Part shown: positions 31,644 through 40,538 of the stretch, piece by piece
How the letters are laid out: every line of letters starts with the position of its first letter
How positions within the stretch are numbered: the stretch's first letter is position 1
Assembly: GCF_002899455.1 (NCBI RefSeq)
Contig: NZ_PPFB01000004.1
Location: forward strand, 1 to 44,322
Direction: 5' to 3'
Origin: Streptomyces sp. DH-12
GTDB lineage: Bacteria; Actinomycetota; Actinomycetes; Streptomycetales; Streptomycetaceae
Length of the DNA stretch: 44,322 nucleotides
Made by a program: the position numbers and the translations under genes
Notes under the pieces: generated by a model
Seen by the model: the letters and a program-made list of their open reading frames with translations, nothing else
What the model was told of the DNA's origin: nothing
The model's database searches: none

Positions 31644-33854
31644 TCAGTCCGCTGTCGGTTGCCAGGTGCGGGCGGCGCGGATCGCGGCGCGGCCGCCCAG
31701 GAGTCCGACCGCCACGGCGAGTACGGCGCATCCGGTCATGGCGCCTGCCAGCACGCGCCAGGAGAAGCTGCCTTCCTGCACGACGGCGATGAAGAACAGC
31801 GAGTGCCAGGCGCTGACGGCTCCGGTGATGAGCGTGGCGATCAGCAGAGGCATGGTCAGGTTCCACAACGCTACCGACCGGTAGATGCTGTGGCTGCCCG
31901 TCAGGACGGCGAGCGGCGCTAGGACATGCCGGACCCGCATGAACTCGGCGGCCGCGCTGATGGTGCCGGCGAGCAGCAGGAGAGCGAGGCCCAGGGAGCC
32001 GAACAGCAGGATCCAGTTGTTCAGTCGGGCCTTGTTCGAGGCTCCGGTCAGCCAGTTCTCGCCAGGGGTTTCGACATTGACGGCCGGTACGACCGCGTAA
32101 GCCGCCCGCTCCACTTGGGCACGCTGTCCCGTGGCCTGGGGGATCACAAGGAGCTGGCCGTAGAGCTTGTCGAGACTGGGGTGGGACGGGGTGGCCTGGA
32201 TGCGCAGCTCCGGCCCGTACCATCTGCGGATCTCCTCCAGGCGCCGGTCGCCGCCCTCGACCGTCTCCGGCGCGGTGGGGCACGTCAGGCCCAGCGTCCG
32301 CAGGGCGTCGCAGGATCCCTGGAGGAGCGGCGCAGGCTGCTCGGGGTTGGTGTTCAGGGAGAACAGGTGTGCCCCCGTCGGGAGGGAGCCGGCGAGGTCC
32401 CGGATCGCCGGCGGTGTGATGTCGCGGTTGTAGACGCTGATCACGCTGTCGCCGACTCGGGCCTCGGAGGCACGTGCCGCGGCCGCCTTCTCGCCCAGCC
32501 GGCTGTTCCACACCTGGAGTTGGCAGACCAGCCCGAGCCCGATGACCATGGCGATCGCCAGCCGGACCACGACACCGGGGTGCGCGACCGTCCAGCGCCC
32601 TCCGATCAGCTGGCCCGGACGACCGGCGCGGAAGCCCTGTGCGGCGAACTTCTCGCCCAGCACGCGGCCGGCCGCGGCGGCCACGGACGGCAGCAGTGCC
32701 CACATCGCGACCGTGCCGAAGGCGAACGCGAAGAGGCCGGGCGTGCCCCTGAAGTACTGACTGACCGCCACGAGGGCAATGCCCGCGCCACACCCGTACA
32801 GCCGCCACCGCGGAACCTTCGAGGCGAAGGACCGGGGCCGGGTGGCAGTGCCGCCCCGCTCCACGCGGTGGAGCAGGACCACAGCGCCCAGACTGACCAC
32901 GAAGGACACGATGAGCGCGGCGAGCGTCATGGGCCAGGCCGCCCGCAGGTCGTCGCTGTTCAGCAGGTAACCGGTGGGCGGAATCCTGAGGTCCGTGGCC
33001 GACGCGGCGAGCATCGGAAGGATCGCCACGGCCGTTCCGGCCGCGATGGGCAGGGCGGACTCGCCGATGTTGACGACAGCGCGGTGCCGCCACCCTCCAC
33101 CGAGTGCCTGCAGCAGACCACTGCGGCGGTCGCGGGTGCGCGAGCCGACGCGTGAGGCGATGACCAGCAAAGACACCGCTGGCAGGCCGGTCAGTACGCC
33201 GAGGGTGAGCAGCACCTGGCCGAGCGGGCGGCCGTACAGGTTCTCGCCCATCGGGAAGGCGCGCCCGAACCCCTCCGCGTACTGCCAGGCGTCGCTCTTG
33301 CGGAGCTCGTCCGGAGTCTGAGCGGGCCGGACGTAGGCGAGGCGTTCCGAGGGGGAGACGAGGCCGGACTTGCCGATCGTGCCCGCGTAGCGGCCGTACC
33401 GGTTGGTGATCTGTTCCTTCCCGCCTTCGCGGACCAGCTCAGGGGAGAGCATGGCCTCGCCGGGGGCCGGCCAGCGGGACAGCCCGGGCGGGGGCGGGGC
33501 GTCGGTCTTCAGCGGGGAGATGTAGATGACGGAGTGCTGGACCTCACCGACCGCGTCGAAGGCTTCCCGCCACAGCGCGACGGCGTCCTGCCGCTGGTCG
33601 GTGAGCAGCGGTCCGCGGGCCTGGTCCCGTGCCTCGCGCCCGTCGTAGGTGGCGATCGCGGCAACCACCCCCAGAGCGACCACGGCGACCGCCGCGGCGG
33701 CCGCGAACAGGGCCCCAAAGCGCAGCCGGTCGCCGGGGGTGCCGCGCCCGGCCGCGAACCCGATGCGGAGCAACTGCCCCCACAGTCGTCCGCCCCGCCC
33801 CGCTGGTGGGGTGGCGGAATTCGTGCCGCGCGTCCGCTGGGCGACTGTGTTCAC
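31644..33854 (-). CDS. FtsX-type ABC transporter permease
   Basis: 736 aa; GTG overlaps the ATPase stop (GTGA). One membrane helix near residues 46-68, a large extracytoplasmic domain (~70-210), three helices in the middle (about 215-240, 270-290, 310-335) with the FtsX-type cytoplasmic segment R-T-R-D-R-R-S-G-L-L-Q-A-L-G-G, then a second such half with a helix set around 375-400, another outside domain, and a last trio near the C-terminus (L-L-L-L-A-G-T, L-L-I-A-T-L-I-T, G-C-A-V-L-A-V-A-V-G-L-L-G). That is the double-FtsX layout of MacB/LolCDE-like exporters. With the ATPase it likely exports or excludes a peptide or lipid; the small secreted protein upstream is a candidate substrate. Confidence 0.85.
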   Translation of the reverse strand: MNTVAQRTRGTNSATPPAGRGGRLWGQLLRIGFAAGRGTPGDRLRFGALFAAAAAVAVVALGVVAAIATYDGREARDQARGPLLTDQRQDAVALWREAFDAVGEVQHSVIYISPLKTDAPPPPGLSRWPAPGEAMLSPELVREGGKEQITNRYGRYAGTIGKSGLVSPSERLAYVRPAQTPDELRKSDAWQYAEGFGRAFPMGENLYGRPLGQVLLTLGVLTGLPAVSLLVIASRVGSRTRDRRSGLLQALGGGWRHRAVVNIGESALPIAAGTAVAILPMLAASATDLRIPPTGYLLNSDDLRAAWPMTLAALIVSFVVSLGAVVLLHRVERGGTATRPRSFASKVPRWRLYGCGAGIALVAVSQYFRGTPGLFAFAFGTVAMWALLPSVAAAAGRVLGEKFAAQGFRAGRPGQLIGGRWTVAHPGVVVRLAIAMVIGLGLVCQLQVWNSRLGEKAAAARASEARVGDSVISVYNRDITPPAIRDLAGSLPTGAHLFSLNTNPEQPAPLLQGSCDALRTLGLTCPTAPETVEGGDRRLEEIRRWYGPELRIQATPSHPSLDKLYGQLLVIPQATGQRAQVERAAYAVVPAVNVETPGENWLTGASNKARLNNWILLFGSLGLALLLLAGTISAAAEFMRVRHVLAPLAVLTGSHSIYRSVALWNLTMPLLIATLITGAVSAWHSLFFIAVVQEGSFSWRVLAGAMTGCAVLAVAVGLLGGRAAIRAARTWQPTAD

Positions 33855-34543
33855 GCGTCCACCCCGTCCAGGGCGTCGGTCAGCACGCCGGCTTCCAGCC
33901 GCAGCGTCCGCTGGGCCCGCGCGGCGACCGACAGGTCGTGGGTGACGAGCAACAGGGCACAGCCCTGCTCCCGGGACACCGCGAACAGCAGGTCGGCCAC
34001 GGCCTCCCTGGCCTCCGGGTCGAGGGCGCCGGTCGGCTCGTCGGCGAGGAGGACGGCGGGGTTTGTGATGAGTGCGCGGGCGACGGCGGCGCGCTGGCGT
34101 TCGCCGCCGGAGAGCATGCCGGTCGGGGTCCCCTCGTGCGGCACTCCCAGGTCGCTCAGCAGTTCCGTGGCGCGCCGGTACGCGGCACGGTGGTCACCGC
34201 CGCCCAGCAGCATCGGCAGCGCCACGTTCTCCACAGGCGTGAGTTCGGGCAGCAGCTCCCCGAACTGAAAGATCATGCCTAGGCGTTCGCGGCGTACCTG
34301 CGCTAACCGCCCCGACGGCAGCCCGGTCAGCTCCTGCCCGCCGATCCGAACGGCCCCACGGTCCGGTCTGACGAGGCCGAGAACGCACATCAGGAGCGTC
34401 GACTTGCCGGAGCCGCTCGGTCCGGTGACCGCCACCGACTCACCGGGCTCGACGCTCAGGTCGACACCGTCCAGCAACACGCGCTCGCCCAGGCGATAGT
34501 GGAGGCCTTCCACCTGCAGACCGGCCGATTCTCCGGCAGACAC
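33851..34543 (-). CDS. ABC transporter ATPase (LolD/MacB-like)
   Basis: 230 aa from the GTG at 34543, chosen for AAGGAG 9 bases before it; an open frame upstream lacks such a site. Walker A G-P-S-G-S-G-K-S-T, Q-loop I-F-Q-F-G-E-L-L-P-E-L-T, signature L-S-G-G-E-R-Q-R, Walker B A-V-L-L-A-D-E-P-T-G-A-L-D and the H-loop V-T-H-D are all present. Type and size match the ATPases that pair with FtsX-like permeases, here the next gene, to which it is translationally coupled. Confidence 0.92.
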   Translation of the reverse strand: MSAGESAGLQVEGLHYRLGERVLLDGVDLSVEPGESVAVTGPSGSGKSTLLMCVLGLVRPDRGAVRIGGQELTGLPSGRLAQVRRERLGMIFQFGELLPELTPVENVALPMLLGGGDHRAAYRRATELLSDLGVPHEGTPTGMLSGGERQRAAVARALITNPAVLLADEPTGALDPEAREAVADLLFAVSREQGCALLLVTHDLSVAARAQRTLRLEAGVLTDALDGVDA

Positions 34544-34665
34544 CCTCGTTCGCTCCTTGATCCTCACCGGGGCGCCGTGTCGCGCCCACATGTACGGGCA
34601 GAAAACAGATGAGCCGCCGGGCTGGCAATTGGGCTGCCGGCCCGGCGGTTGACGTGGTCGTCTCC

Positions 34666-35010
34666 TTACGGAGCGACCCAGCCCGAGCAGTCGTCGGGAG
34701 CCGCGTTGTTCTCGTCGCACGCCTGGAACTTGATGATGCGGGAGCCGTCACCCGAGACGACACGCGTGCCGGAACCGCTGTGGTTCCACAGGGTCCGCTT
34801 GGTGTCGGGGCTGGCCTGACGGTAGTACTCCGCCTTGCCCGGGTCGCCGTCGGCGCTGCCGTCATACACGGAAATCACGCCGGAGTCAGAGTTCCACGGC
34901 GACGTCGCGGTGACACCGCCCCCCTTTGCGCTCAGTGCGATTGCACTGCTGGTCGGCATGATGAGAACGGCGGCAATGACCGCTCCGGCGACGACCTTGA
35001 GTCTGGACAC
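34666..35010 (-). CDS. Small secreted protein upstream of ABC exporter
   Basis: 114 aa; the GTG at 35010 follows GAGGGG and opens a signal peptide (S-R-L-K-V-V-A-G-A-V-I-A-A-V-L-I-M-P) with cleavage near A-I-A-L-S-A. The mature ~88 residues are rich in Gly, Ser, Asp and hold two Cys (F-Q-A-C-D and D-D-C-S-G-W). It precedes the ABC ATPase by 122 bases on the same strand. A secreted peptide plus FtsX-type ABC exporter is the layout of some bacteriocin/immunity loci such as lactococcin 972-like ones, but the sequence lacks clear similarity to that family. Confidence 0.6.
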   Translation of the reverse strand: MSRLKVVAGAVIAAVLIMPTSSAIALSAKGGGVTATSPWNSDSGVISVYDGSADGDPGKAEYYRQASPDTKRTLWNHSGSGTRVVSGDGSRIIKFQACDENNAAPDDCSGWVAP

Positions 35011-35199
35011 GTTGTTCCCCTCCTGTGTCAAGTGGCTGATAGCAGAGCGAGCTGACGCGGCACGGCGCCTGTGTCGCGGCGGTGCGCTGCTGTCCCAGTC
35101 GTTGAGCTGTTTCCAACCTCCGCTTGAGCAGGTCAGATGCAAGGTGAGGACGGGCTGCAGGTGGTCGCGAGCCGGCAGGCCGGCAACGACGAAGGCGGA

Positions 35200-35988
35200 T
35201 CAGCGCGCCGGCTCCGACGTGCCTCGCGCCTGGTCGCGGCTGGCGACCACCAGGTATCCATCGCTCTCGGGGTCGAAGGTGGTGGACTGCACCGTGAGCC
35301 CGACACTCTGCAACTGCGCCACGAGGTCCTCGTACCGGTAGGGCCAGATGGACAACCGCTCCGAGCAGGCTCGCACTGACCCATCCGGCTCGATCTGGGC
35401 GACCACGATCTCGAGGAAGTGTTCCTGCTCCCAGCGCTGCTCGATCTGCCAGTAGTAGCTGACGACCGCATCGCGGCCGTTGCGGCGGATGAGCCGATCG
35501 CGGACGTCCACCCGTGAGCCGGCGGAGCGCACGAGCTCCCAGTTGCGTGAGTGGAGCACGAGGCGTCCGCCCGGATTCAGCAGCCGCGACATCGCTTCCA
35601 GTGCGGTCAGGCGCCCGGCTGCGCCCTCGGCGTGCCCCAGCGAGTTGCCGACGCAGAACACCAGATCGAACGTGGAGTCCTCCAGGTGGTCGGGCAGCTC
35701 GTCCCAGCTCGCGCGGAGGGCTCGAAGCGAGACACCCTGCTCGTCGGCGGCCTTCTCGGTCCGGCGAACCATCCCCTTGCTGGCGTCTGTGGCGACCACG
35801 TCAAGGCCAAGACTCGCGAGACCGACGGCGAGCTGGCCGGTTCCACACGCGCAGTCGAGGACGTGCGCGTTGGGCGGCAGAGAGCCCATGACATCGCTGT
35901 AGTAAACCGCGGCTGCCTTGGCGGGGGTCAACCTGTCGTCCCCGATCAGCCACTCGTATACGTCGGAAAGCGCCCCATAACCAGCCAC
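35200..35988 (-). CDS. Class I SAM-dependent methyltransferase
   Basis: 262 aa from the GTG at 35988 (GGAGG 8 bases upstream; the frame also allows 36006). Motif I is H-V-L-D-C-A-C-G-T-G-Q-L-A, the ribose-binding acid is in V-V-A-T-D-A-S, and F-D-L-V-F-C-V-G-N-S-L-G-H is motif IV-like. C-terminal strands (Y-Y-W-Q-I-E-Q-R-W, S-I-W-P-Y-R-Y-E-D-L) resemble small-molecule methyltransferases of the glycine/sarcosine or ubiquinone-type. Substrate unknown. An IS5-family element lies 36 bases upstream and probably separates it from its native promoter. Confidence 0.85.
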   Translation of the reverse strand: MAGYGALSDVYEWLIGDDRLTPAKAAAVYYSDVMGSLPPNAHVLDCACGTGQLAVGLASLGLDVVATDASKGMVRRTEKAADEQGVSLRALRASWDELPDHLEDSTFDLVFCVGNSLGHAEGAAGRLTALEAMSRLLNPGGRLVLHSRNWELVRSAGSRVDVRDRLIRRNGRDAVVSYYWQIEQRWEQEHFLEIVVAQIEPDGSVRACSERLSIWPYRYEDLVAQLQSVGLTVQSTTFDPESDGYLVVASRDQARGTSEPAR

Positions 35989-36024
35989 CGCGATAACCTC
36001 CACCACTCGACAACGCGCGGGCTA

Positions 36025-36923
36025 GGCAGTTTCGTTTGGATCAGTCGGTCGTTGGTCTGGGTGTGCCGTTGACTGATGCGCAGTGGGCGCGGATCGAGCC
36101 GTTGCTCCCGGACCGGACGCCGAAGCGAGGTGGCCGCTGGCGGGACCATCGTGAGGTGATCGACGCGATCGCCTACAAGTTCCAGACCGGTACCCAGTGG
36201 GTGCACCTGCCGGAGAAGTACGGCAACTGGCGGGGCGTGTACAACCGGCTGCGGATGTGGGCCGCCGACGGCACGTGGGAGCGGGTGTTCACCGCCCTGG
36301 TGGCCCAGGCCGACGCTGACGAGGACCTGAGCTGGGCTGTGTCGGTGGACTCCACGATCGTGCGGGCCCACCAGCACGCGGCCGGGGCCCGCAAAAAGGG
36401 GCCCCGGCCGACGAGCCGCAGGACCACGCCATCGGCCGCTCCCGCGGCGGACTGACCACGAAGATCCACCTTGCCGCCGACGGCCGGTGCCGGCCCCTGG
36501 CCTTCCACCTCACCGCCGGTCAGGCCGGTGACGCACCCGCCTTCACCGAGGTGATGGACCGCCTGCGCGTTCCCCGACAGCGCGGTCGTCCGCGCACCAG
36601 ACCGGACATGGTCCTGGCCGACAAGGCCTACTCCTCCCGCGAGATCCGTGACCATCTGCGCAGACGCGGCATCCGGGCGGTGATCCCGGAACGGGCCGAC
36701 CAGCAGGCCAACCGGAAGCGGCGCGGACAGGCCGGCGGCAGACCGCCGGCCTTCGACCCGGAGGCGTACAAGCAGCGCAACACCGTCGAGCGGTGCATCA
36801 ACCGCCTGAAGCAGTGGCGCGGTATCGCCACCCGCTACGAGAAGACCGCGACCATCTACCTGGCCGGACTCCACATCGCGGGCATCTTCCTCTGGTCCGC
36901 CCGATGATCCAAACGAAACCGCC
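36025..36923 (+). mobile_element. IS5-family insertion sequence, complete
   Basis: Ends GGCAGTTTCGTTTGGATCA (36025-36043) and its complement with one mismatch (36905-36923), flanked by TA on both sides (36023-36024 and 36924-36925). It carries one frameshifted transposase. Members with TA targets and two frames belong to the IS427-type subgroup. It sits just upstream of the divergent methyltransferase gene. Confidence 0.9.
36036..36907 (+). CDS. IS5-family transposase, two frames joined by -1 frameshift
   Basis: First frame 36036-36455 from a TTG in the left end (or GTG 36060): N-terminal region P-L-T-D-A-Q-W-A-R-I-E-P-L-L and Asp in S-V-D-S-T-I-V-R-A-H-Q-H. Second frame to 36907: G-G-L-T-T-K-I-H-L-A-A-D, Asp in V-L-A-D-K-A-Y-S-S-R, Glu in N-T-V-E-R-C-I-N-R-L-K. 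The frames overlap at AAAAAGGGG near 36394 and are offset by -1, the programmed arrangement. The same run is kept in the truncated relative at 7228. Complete and possibly active. Confidence 0.85.
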
Positions 36924-37106
36924 TAGACCGCCCTGCGACTCGGACCTTGCGCCTCGCACTGTGCCGGGCCGTGTCAGCGAAGCATTGAGCAGGACCCAAC
37001 CACTTCCGGCCGCTGAGACTCCACCGGATTTCGTGGGAAACCGCGGCACGCCACACCGACGCAGGTCCCCACTCCACCAGCGCCCCATCGGCCACGACGG
37101 GGCAGT

Positions 37107-37991
37107 GAGCCCTTTTCGAGCTGTGGTGTCTGACCGCGAGTTGGACTGTCCTGCGCAACGACGAAGCTCCTGGTAGACGGGTTCTCGACCAAGATCGCCC
37201 TTATCCGCCAGGAGCTTCGCGTGCTTGTCTATCCGTCCTCGATTGATCTGTCCAGCCGCACCCTGCGGTTCCTGACCGGACAACTGACAGCCCGGCGGCA
37301 GAAGATCGGAACGCGGTGGCGGCGCCTTCCCGCCGCACGTCAGGCACTGCTCGCCCTGGCCCACCTACGGTGCGGTGACACCTACGCCCAGCTCGCTGCC
37401 GGGTTCGACATCGGGATCGCGACCGTCTACCGCTACATACGTGAAGCCGTCGAGGCCCTGGCCGCCCTTGCCCCGTCCCTGGCCGAGGCGATGAAGACGA
37501 TCCGGACGAAGGCGTTCGTGATCCTCGACGGCACCCTGCTGCCGATCGACCGCATCGCCGCCGACACCCCGTACTACTCCGGGAAACACAAACGCCACGG
37601 CATGAACGTCCAGGTCCTCACCGATCCGTTCGGACGGCTGCTCTGGGCCTCGCCGGCTCTGCCCGGCTCGACTCACGACCTGACCGCCGCGCGGCAGCAC
37701 GGCATCATCGAAGCCCCCGCCGATGCGGAACTCAAATGCTGGGCGGACAAGGCATATCAAGGCGCCGGCGGACCCGTCCGCGTACCGTTTCGGGGCCACC
37801 GCCTCAAGCGATGGAAGCGTCGCCACAACACCACCCACGCCAAGATCCGCTGCCCCGGCGAGCGGGCCATGGCCACCATCAAGGGCTGGCGCCTCCCGCG
37901 GAAGCTCCGCCGCAGCACCAACCGAATCACCGACGTGGTGAGGCCGTCCTCGTCCTTCACCACGCATCAGCGTGAGGTTGGAAAAGGCTCA
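37107..37991 (+). mobile_element. IS5-type element, approximate ends
   Basis: GAGCCCTTTTC (37107-37117) and GAAAAGGCTC (37981-37990) are imperfect inverted ends around the transposase below. An inner inverted repeat, GAAGCTCCTGG (37165-37175) with CCAGGAGCTTC, lies just before the start codon and may limit translation. No target duplication was identified. Confidence 0.6.
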
Positions 37992-38039
37992 ATAGCTCTG
38001 GCCAACCGTCAGACCCTTGAAGGGCCGCACCATGGATGA
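37221..38039 (+). pseudogene. IS5-type transposase with frameshifted C-terminus
   Basis: The HTH part (G-D-T-Y-A-Q-L-A-A-G-F-D-I-G-I-A-T-V-Y-R-Y) and the DDE_Tnp_4-type domain (Asp in F-V-I-L-D-G-T-L-L-P, Asp in C-W-A-D-K-A-Y-Q-G, Glu in P-G-E-R-A-M-A-T-I-K-G-W) are intact through residue ~240. After R-I-T-D-V-V the natural end A-V-L-V-L-H-H-A-S-A lies in another frame that stops at 37973-37975, so a single-base indel adds ~30 foreign residues and carries the frame to 38039, over the start of the next gene. It may still be functional because all catalytic residues precede the lesion. Confidence 0.78.
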
Positions 38040-38427
38040 CGCTTTCCCGCACCAGCGGCGGACGCCCCGCATCACCCCGGCCGAGGTGGCCGATGGCGGC
38101 GAACAGGGCCGCGTAGCCCGCATCCGGGCTACCGCGGCGACGGCCGCCACCCGCGTCCGCGAGCAGGCTGTGAAGGCCGCCGTGGCCGCACGCCCACACG
38201 TCGTGCCGGTCGTCACCACCGTTGCGACAATCGCCGTTGCCTCGCTGCTCTCTTCCTCCCGCGACGACGGCCGGCCGCCCGGCCAGGGCCCGTCGCCGTC
38301 TCCGTCGTGGCAGCCGACCAGTGAGGGCCCGTCCTCGTCGTGCCGGGAGTGTGGGCGCCCCCTCACCGATGAATTGTCCCGTTTGGCGGGATACGGGCCA
38401 ACCTGTGCTCGGCACCTGCTCATCTGA
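38032..38427 (+). CDS. DUF6011-like protein with hydrophobic segment
   Basis: 131 aa from ATG 38032 with GAAGGG upstream. A basic/Ala-rich helical N-terminus, a hydrophobic stretch (V-V-P-V-V-T-T-V-A-T-I-A-V-A-S-L-L, about 59-76), a Pro/Ser/Gly linker, then C-R-E-C-G-R-P-L-T-D-E-L-S-R-L-A-G-Y-G-P-T-C at the end, the CxxCG...GxGPxC zinc-ribbon-like signature of DUF6011. Known copies are in actinobacterial accessory DNA and phages; function unknown. Confidence 0.7.
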   Translation: MDDAFPHQRRTPRITPAEVADGGEQGRVARIRATAATAATRVREQAVKAAVAARPHVVPVVTTVATIAVASLLSSSRDDGRPPGQGPSPSPSWQPTSEGPSSSCRECGRPLTDELSRLAGYGPTCARHLLI

Positions 38428-39168
38428 ATCTGTTGCGATAAAGAGAATCTCTGTTCGATGAGCAGGGGCTTGTCTCGAACGGTGCTTCAGCACCCAGACA
38501 GCACGGAACCCCGACGATACGGTTCGGGGTCTCTGCATGCTTTGAGCCTCCGAGTCCGGCTCACTCAACGGCGACGCCCTTTGCCGCAGTCAGCCCGCGC
38601 AGGCCGAAGCGGAGGAGGGAGGCACCAGGCAGCTGAGCGGGAGATACGGCAACCGGCGTGTTCGCGGTACGGGCAGAGATTCACCGGCCAGCGCTGGGAG
38701 AAGTTCACCGCGCGGCGACGCTTGAAAGGCCAGCGACCGTTCCGCGTGCGGGGGCTGCCCCGCCGCCGACGTTGCTTGCGCGACAGCCGCCATCGCAACA
38801 GCCCGTCTCCGAGTGGCAGTGCCTCCGACCTTGGAGGACGACCACGAGCAGGAGCCGGTCAAGCCCTGCTGCGGCTTGCTCCACCGCCACGATTGACCCT
38901 GTCCGACGATGCTGGCCCACCCACCGGACGAGGACGTCCAGACAACGGCCCGGGCCAGTCCGGGGCGGCCTGCTTCACCGATGTGGCGAGTGGGAAGCGC
39001 CGGCCTTTCTCCATCGCGCGCAGGTCTACCCAGTCGATCTCTGGGTGCGTGGCGACCACAGTGCCGACGGACGCTGCGGTTGTTCGGTCGAGTGGTACTG
39101 GCTCGCTCAGTCTTATCAGTCCGCATTTACGACGCTATGTTAATCCTCTCCATGGTGAGGGGGAGTGC
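38428..39168. other. Long stretch without a supportable gene
   Basis: Frames are open on both strands because of base composition, but none has a ribosome site plus domain. A plus-strand piece (R-F-T-G-Q-R-W-E-K-F-T-A-R-R-R, ~38670) and a minus-strand piece (V-A-T-H-P-E-I-D-W-V-D-L-R-A-M-E-K-G-R, ~39058-39000) look protein-like and may be gene relics. The promoter of the following two-gene unit must lie at its right end. Confidence 0.35.
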
Positions 39169-39732
39169 ATGGACCGTGATGACGTGATGACCGATGCGTT
39201 GGCCGACAAGGTTCTGGGGGGCCGGATCGGAGGGGCGATCAACCTGCCCTTCCAGTGGAAGCAGAAGAACGCACCGCGCCGTCCCACGGCACCGATCCAC
39301 ATAGAAGCTCATACGCCCGTGCGTACAGACCTTTCCTGCCGCTTGGAGCTGCGGTTCCGGATCGGACTGGACAAGCCCTGGGAGTACAGCCTCATCTTGC
39401 TCCATCCCGGCAGCCGCACGGTCCTACGCCGTCTTGATGTACGGGGGACTCACATTGACCGGGAGACCGGCGAGGAGTACATCAACCGCACCCACAAGCA
39501 CAAGTGGAGTGAGCAGCGGGGCAACAAGGACGTCTACGCCCCTGATGACATCCGCCACTCGCCGGACCCCGTACTCGATGCCACGCTCGCCGTTATGGAC
39601 GAGGAGTACGACCGAGTTGTCTACGACTTCGTCCACGAATGCCGAATGAGCATCGGGGGAGGCTACCTTTGGGTACCGCCGACGCCGCCGACGCCAGCCC
39701 CGACCTTCGAGGGATTTGAGGAGTACCCGTGA
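39169..39732 (+). CDS. DUF6978-like protein
   Basis: 187 aa; ATG with GGGGAG close upstream. The middle (L-R-R-L-D-V-R-G-T-H-I-D-R-E-T-G-E-E-Y-I, then N-R-T-H-K-H-K-W-S-E, and D-V-Y-A-P-D-D-I) resembles DUF6978, a family of small proteins often coded beside a DUF1828 protein. The last ~20 residues are Pro-rich. It overlaps the next gene by GTGA, so the two are made together. A toxin-antitoxin or defence role for such pairs is suspected, not shown. Confidence 0.55.
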   Translation: MDRDDVMTDALADKVLGGRIGGAINLPFQWKQKNAPRRPTAPIHIEAHTPVRTDLSCRLELRFRIGLDKPWEYSLILLHPGSRTVLRRLDVRGTHIDRETGEEYINRTHKHKWSEQRGNKDVYAPDDIRHSPDPVLDATLAVMDEEYDRVVYDFVHECRMSIGGGYLWVPPTPPTPAPTFEGFEEYP

Positions 39733-40520
39733 GCCCCTCCGCCCTTATCGATCCTGAGGTCGCCGCCGCACTGCGCTGCTGGCACATTGCGCCAGCTGGC
39801 CGCCCAGGCACCGTTGCGCTGACCGGCCGCGCGTACTTCGCCGACGGTGACGGTGTCACGGTGCTGTTCCGTACGGCAGGGGGAGATGCCCTCGCCAGCG
39901 ACGGCGGAGTCATGGCGGCACGGCTAGCCGACGTCGGCGTGGATGTGTGGGGCCCCACTCGCGCAGCTACGGCATGGACGGAAACCCTTAGCGCCTTCAA
40001 GCTGCATGAAGTCGACGGCCGCATCGTTGGCCGCCGCCCGATCAAACAGGCCGCAGCCCTGGCCTCCGACATCAGCAGCGCCATGCTCACTACCGATGGG
40101 TTGCGCTGGCTGGCTGCTCCAGAACGCGAAAGCAAGTTGGTACGTCAGTTCTATCAGTTCCTCGATGGAGCCCGTTTCGCCTACGACAGGCGGCCAACCA
40201 TCGAGCTCCCCAGAGGCGCCAAAGTCCGCCCAACCGTCCGCGTGAACACCCCAGAGCGTTCCGTACTCGTCCAAGCCGTAGGCGGCACTGAGCAAGCCCT
40301 TGAGCATGCGCTCTCGCTGGTCCAACGCATCGAGCGTGCTAACTATGCATTCGATCAACGGTTGGTACTGCTCAAGGGAAACCCCACCGGATGGCCAGCG
40401 GATCACCTTGACCTCCTCGCTGACCACGCGCCGGTGGGCTTCTCAGACCGGATGGATCAAGTAGGCCAGTTCCTCAAAGAGGGAACTCCTCTTGCACGGC
40501 CAGTACCTGCGGATCTCTGA
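39729..40520 (+). CDS. DUF1828-like protein
   Basis: 263 aa, GTG overlapping the upstream stop. The N-terminal domain (G-R-A-Y-F-A-D-G-D-G-V-T-V-L-F, then G-D-A-L-A-S-D-G-G-V-M-A-A-R-L-A-D) has the DUF1828 pattern, in which a D-D/S-D-G-x-T segment follows a beta hairpin; the C-terminal ~130 residues (R-Q-F-Y-Q-F-L-D-G to L-L-A-D-H-A-P) would take the DUF1829 place. Second gene of a coupled pair. It converges on the subtelomeric helicase with 18 bases between stops. Function unknown. Confidence 0.6.
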   Translation: MSPSALIDPEVAAALRCWHIAPAGRPGTVALTGRAYFADGDGVTVLFRTAGGDALASDGGVMAARLADVGVDVWGPTRAATAWTETLSAFKLHEVDGRIVGRRPIKQAAALASDISSAMLTTDGLRWLAAPERESKLVRQFYQFLDGARFAYDRRPTIELPRGAKVRPTVRVNTPERSVLVQAVGGTEQALEHALSLVQRIERANYAFDQRLVLLKGNPTGWPADHLDLLADHAPVGFSDRMDQVGQFLKEGTPLARPVPADL

Positions 40521-40538
40521 TCGAAGGCAGCGACACCC

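Noticed and set aside
38458..39168. Upstream extension of the DUF6978-like gene by 237 codons
   Set aside because: The extension is low-complexity Arg/Ser/Pro sequence, while ATG 39169 has a GGGGAG site and begins the conserved part.
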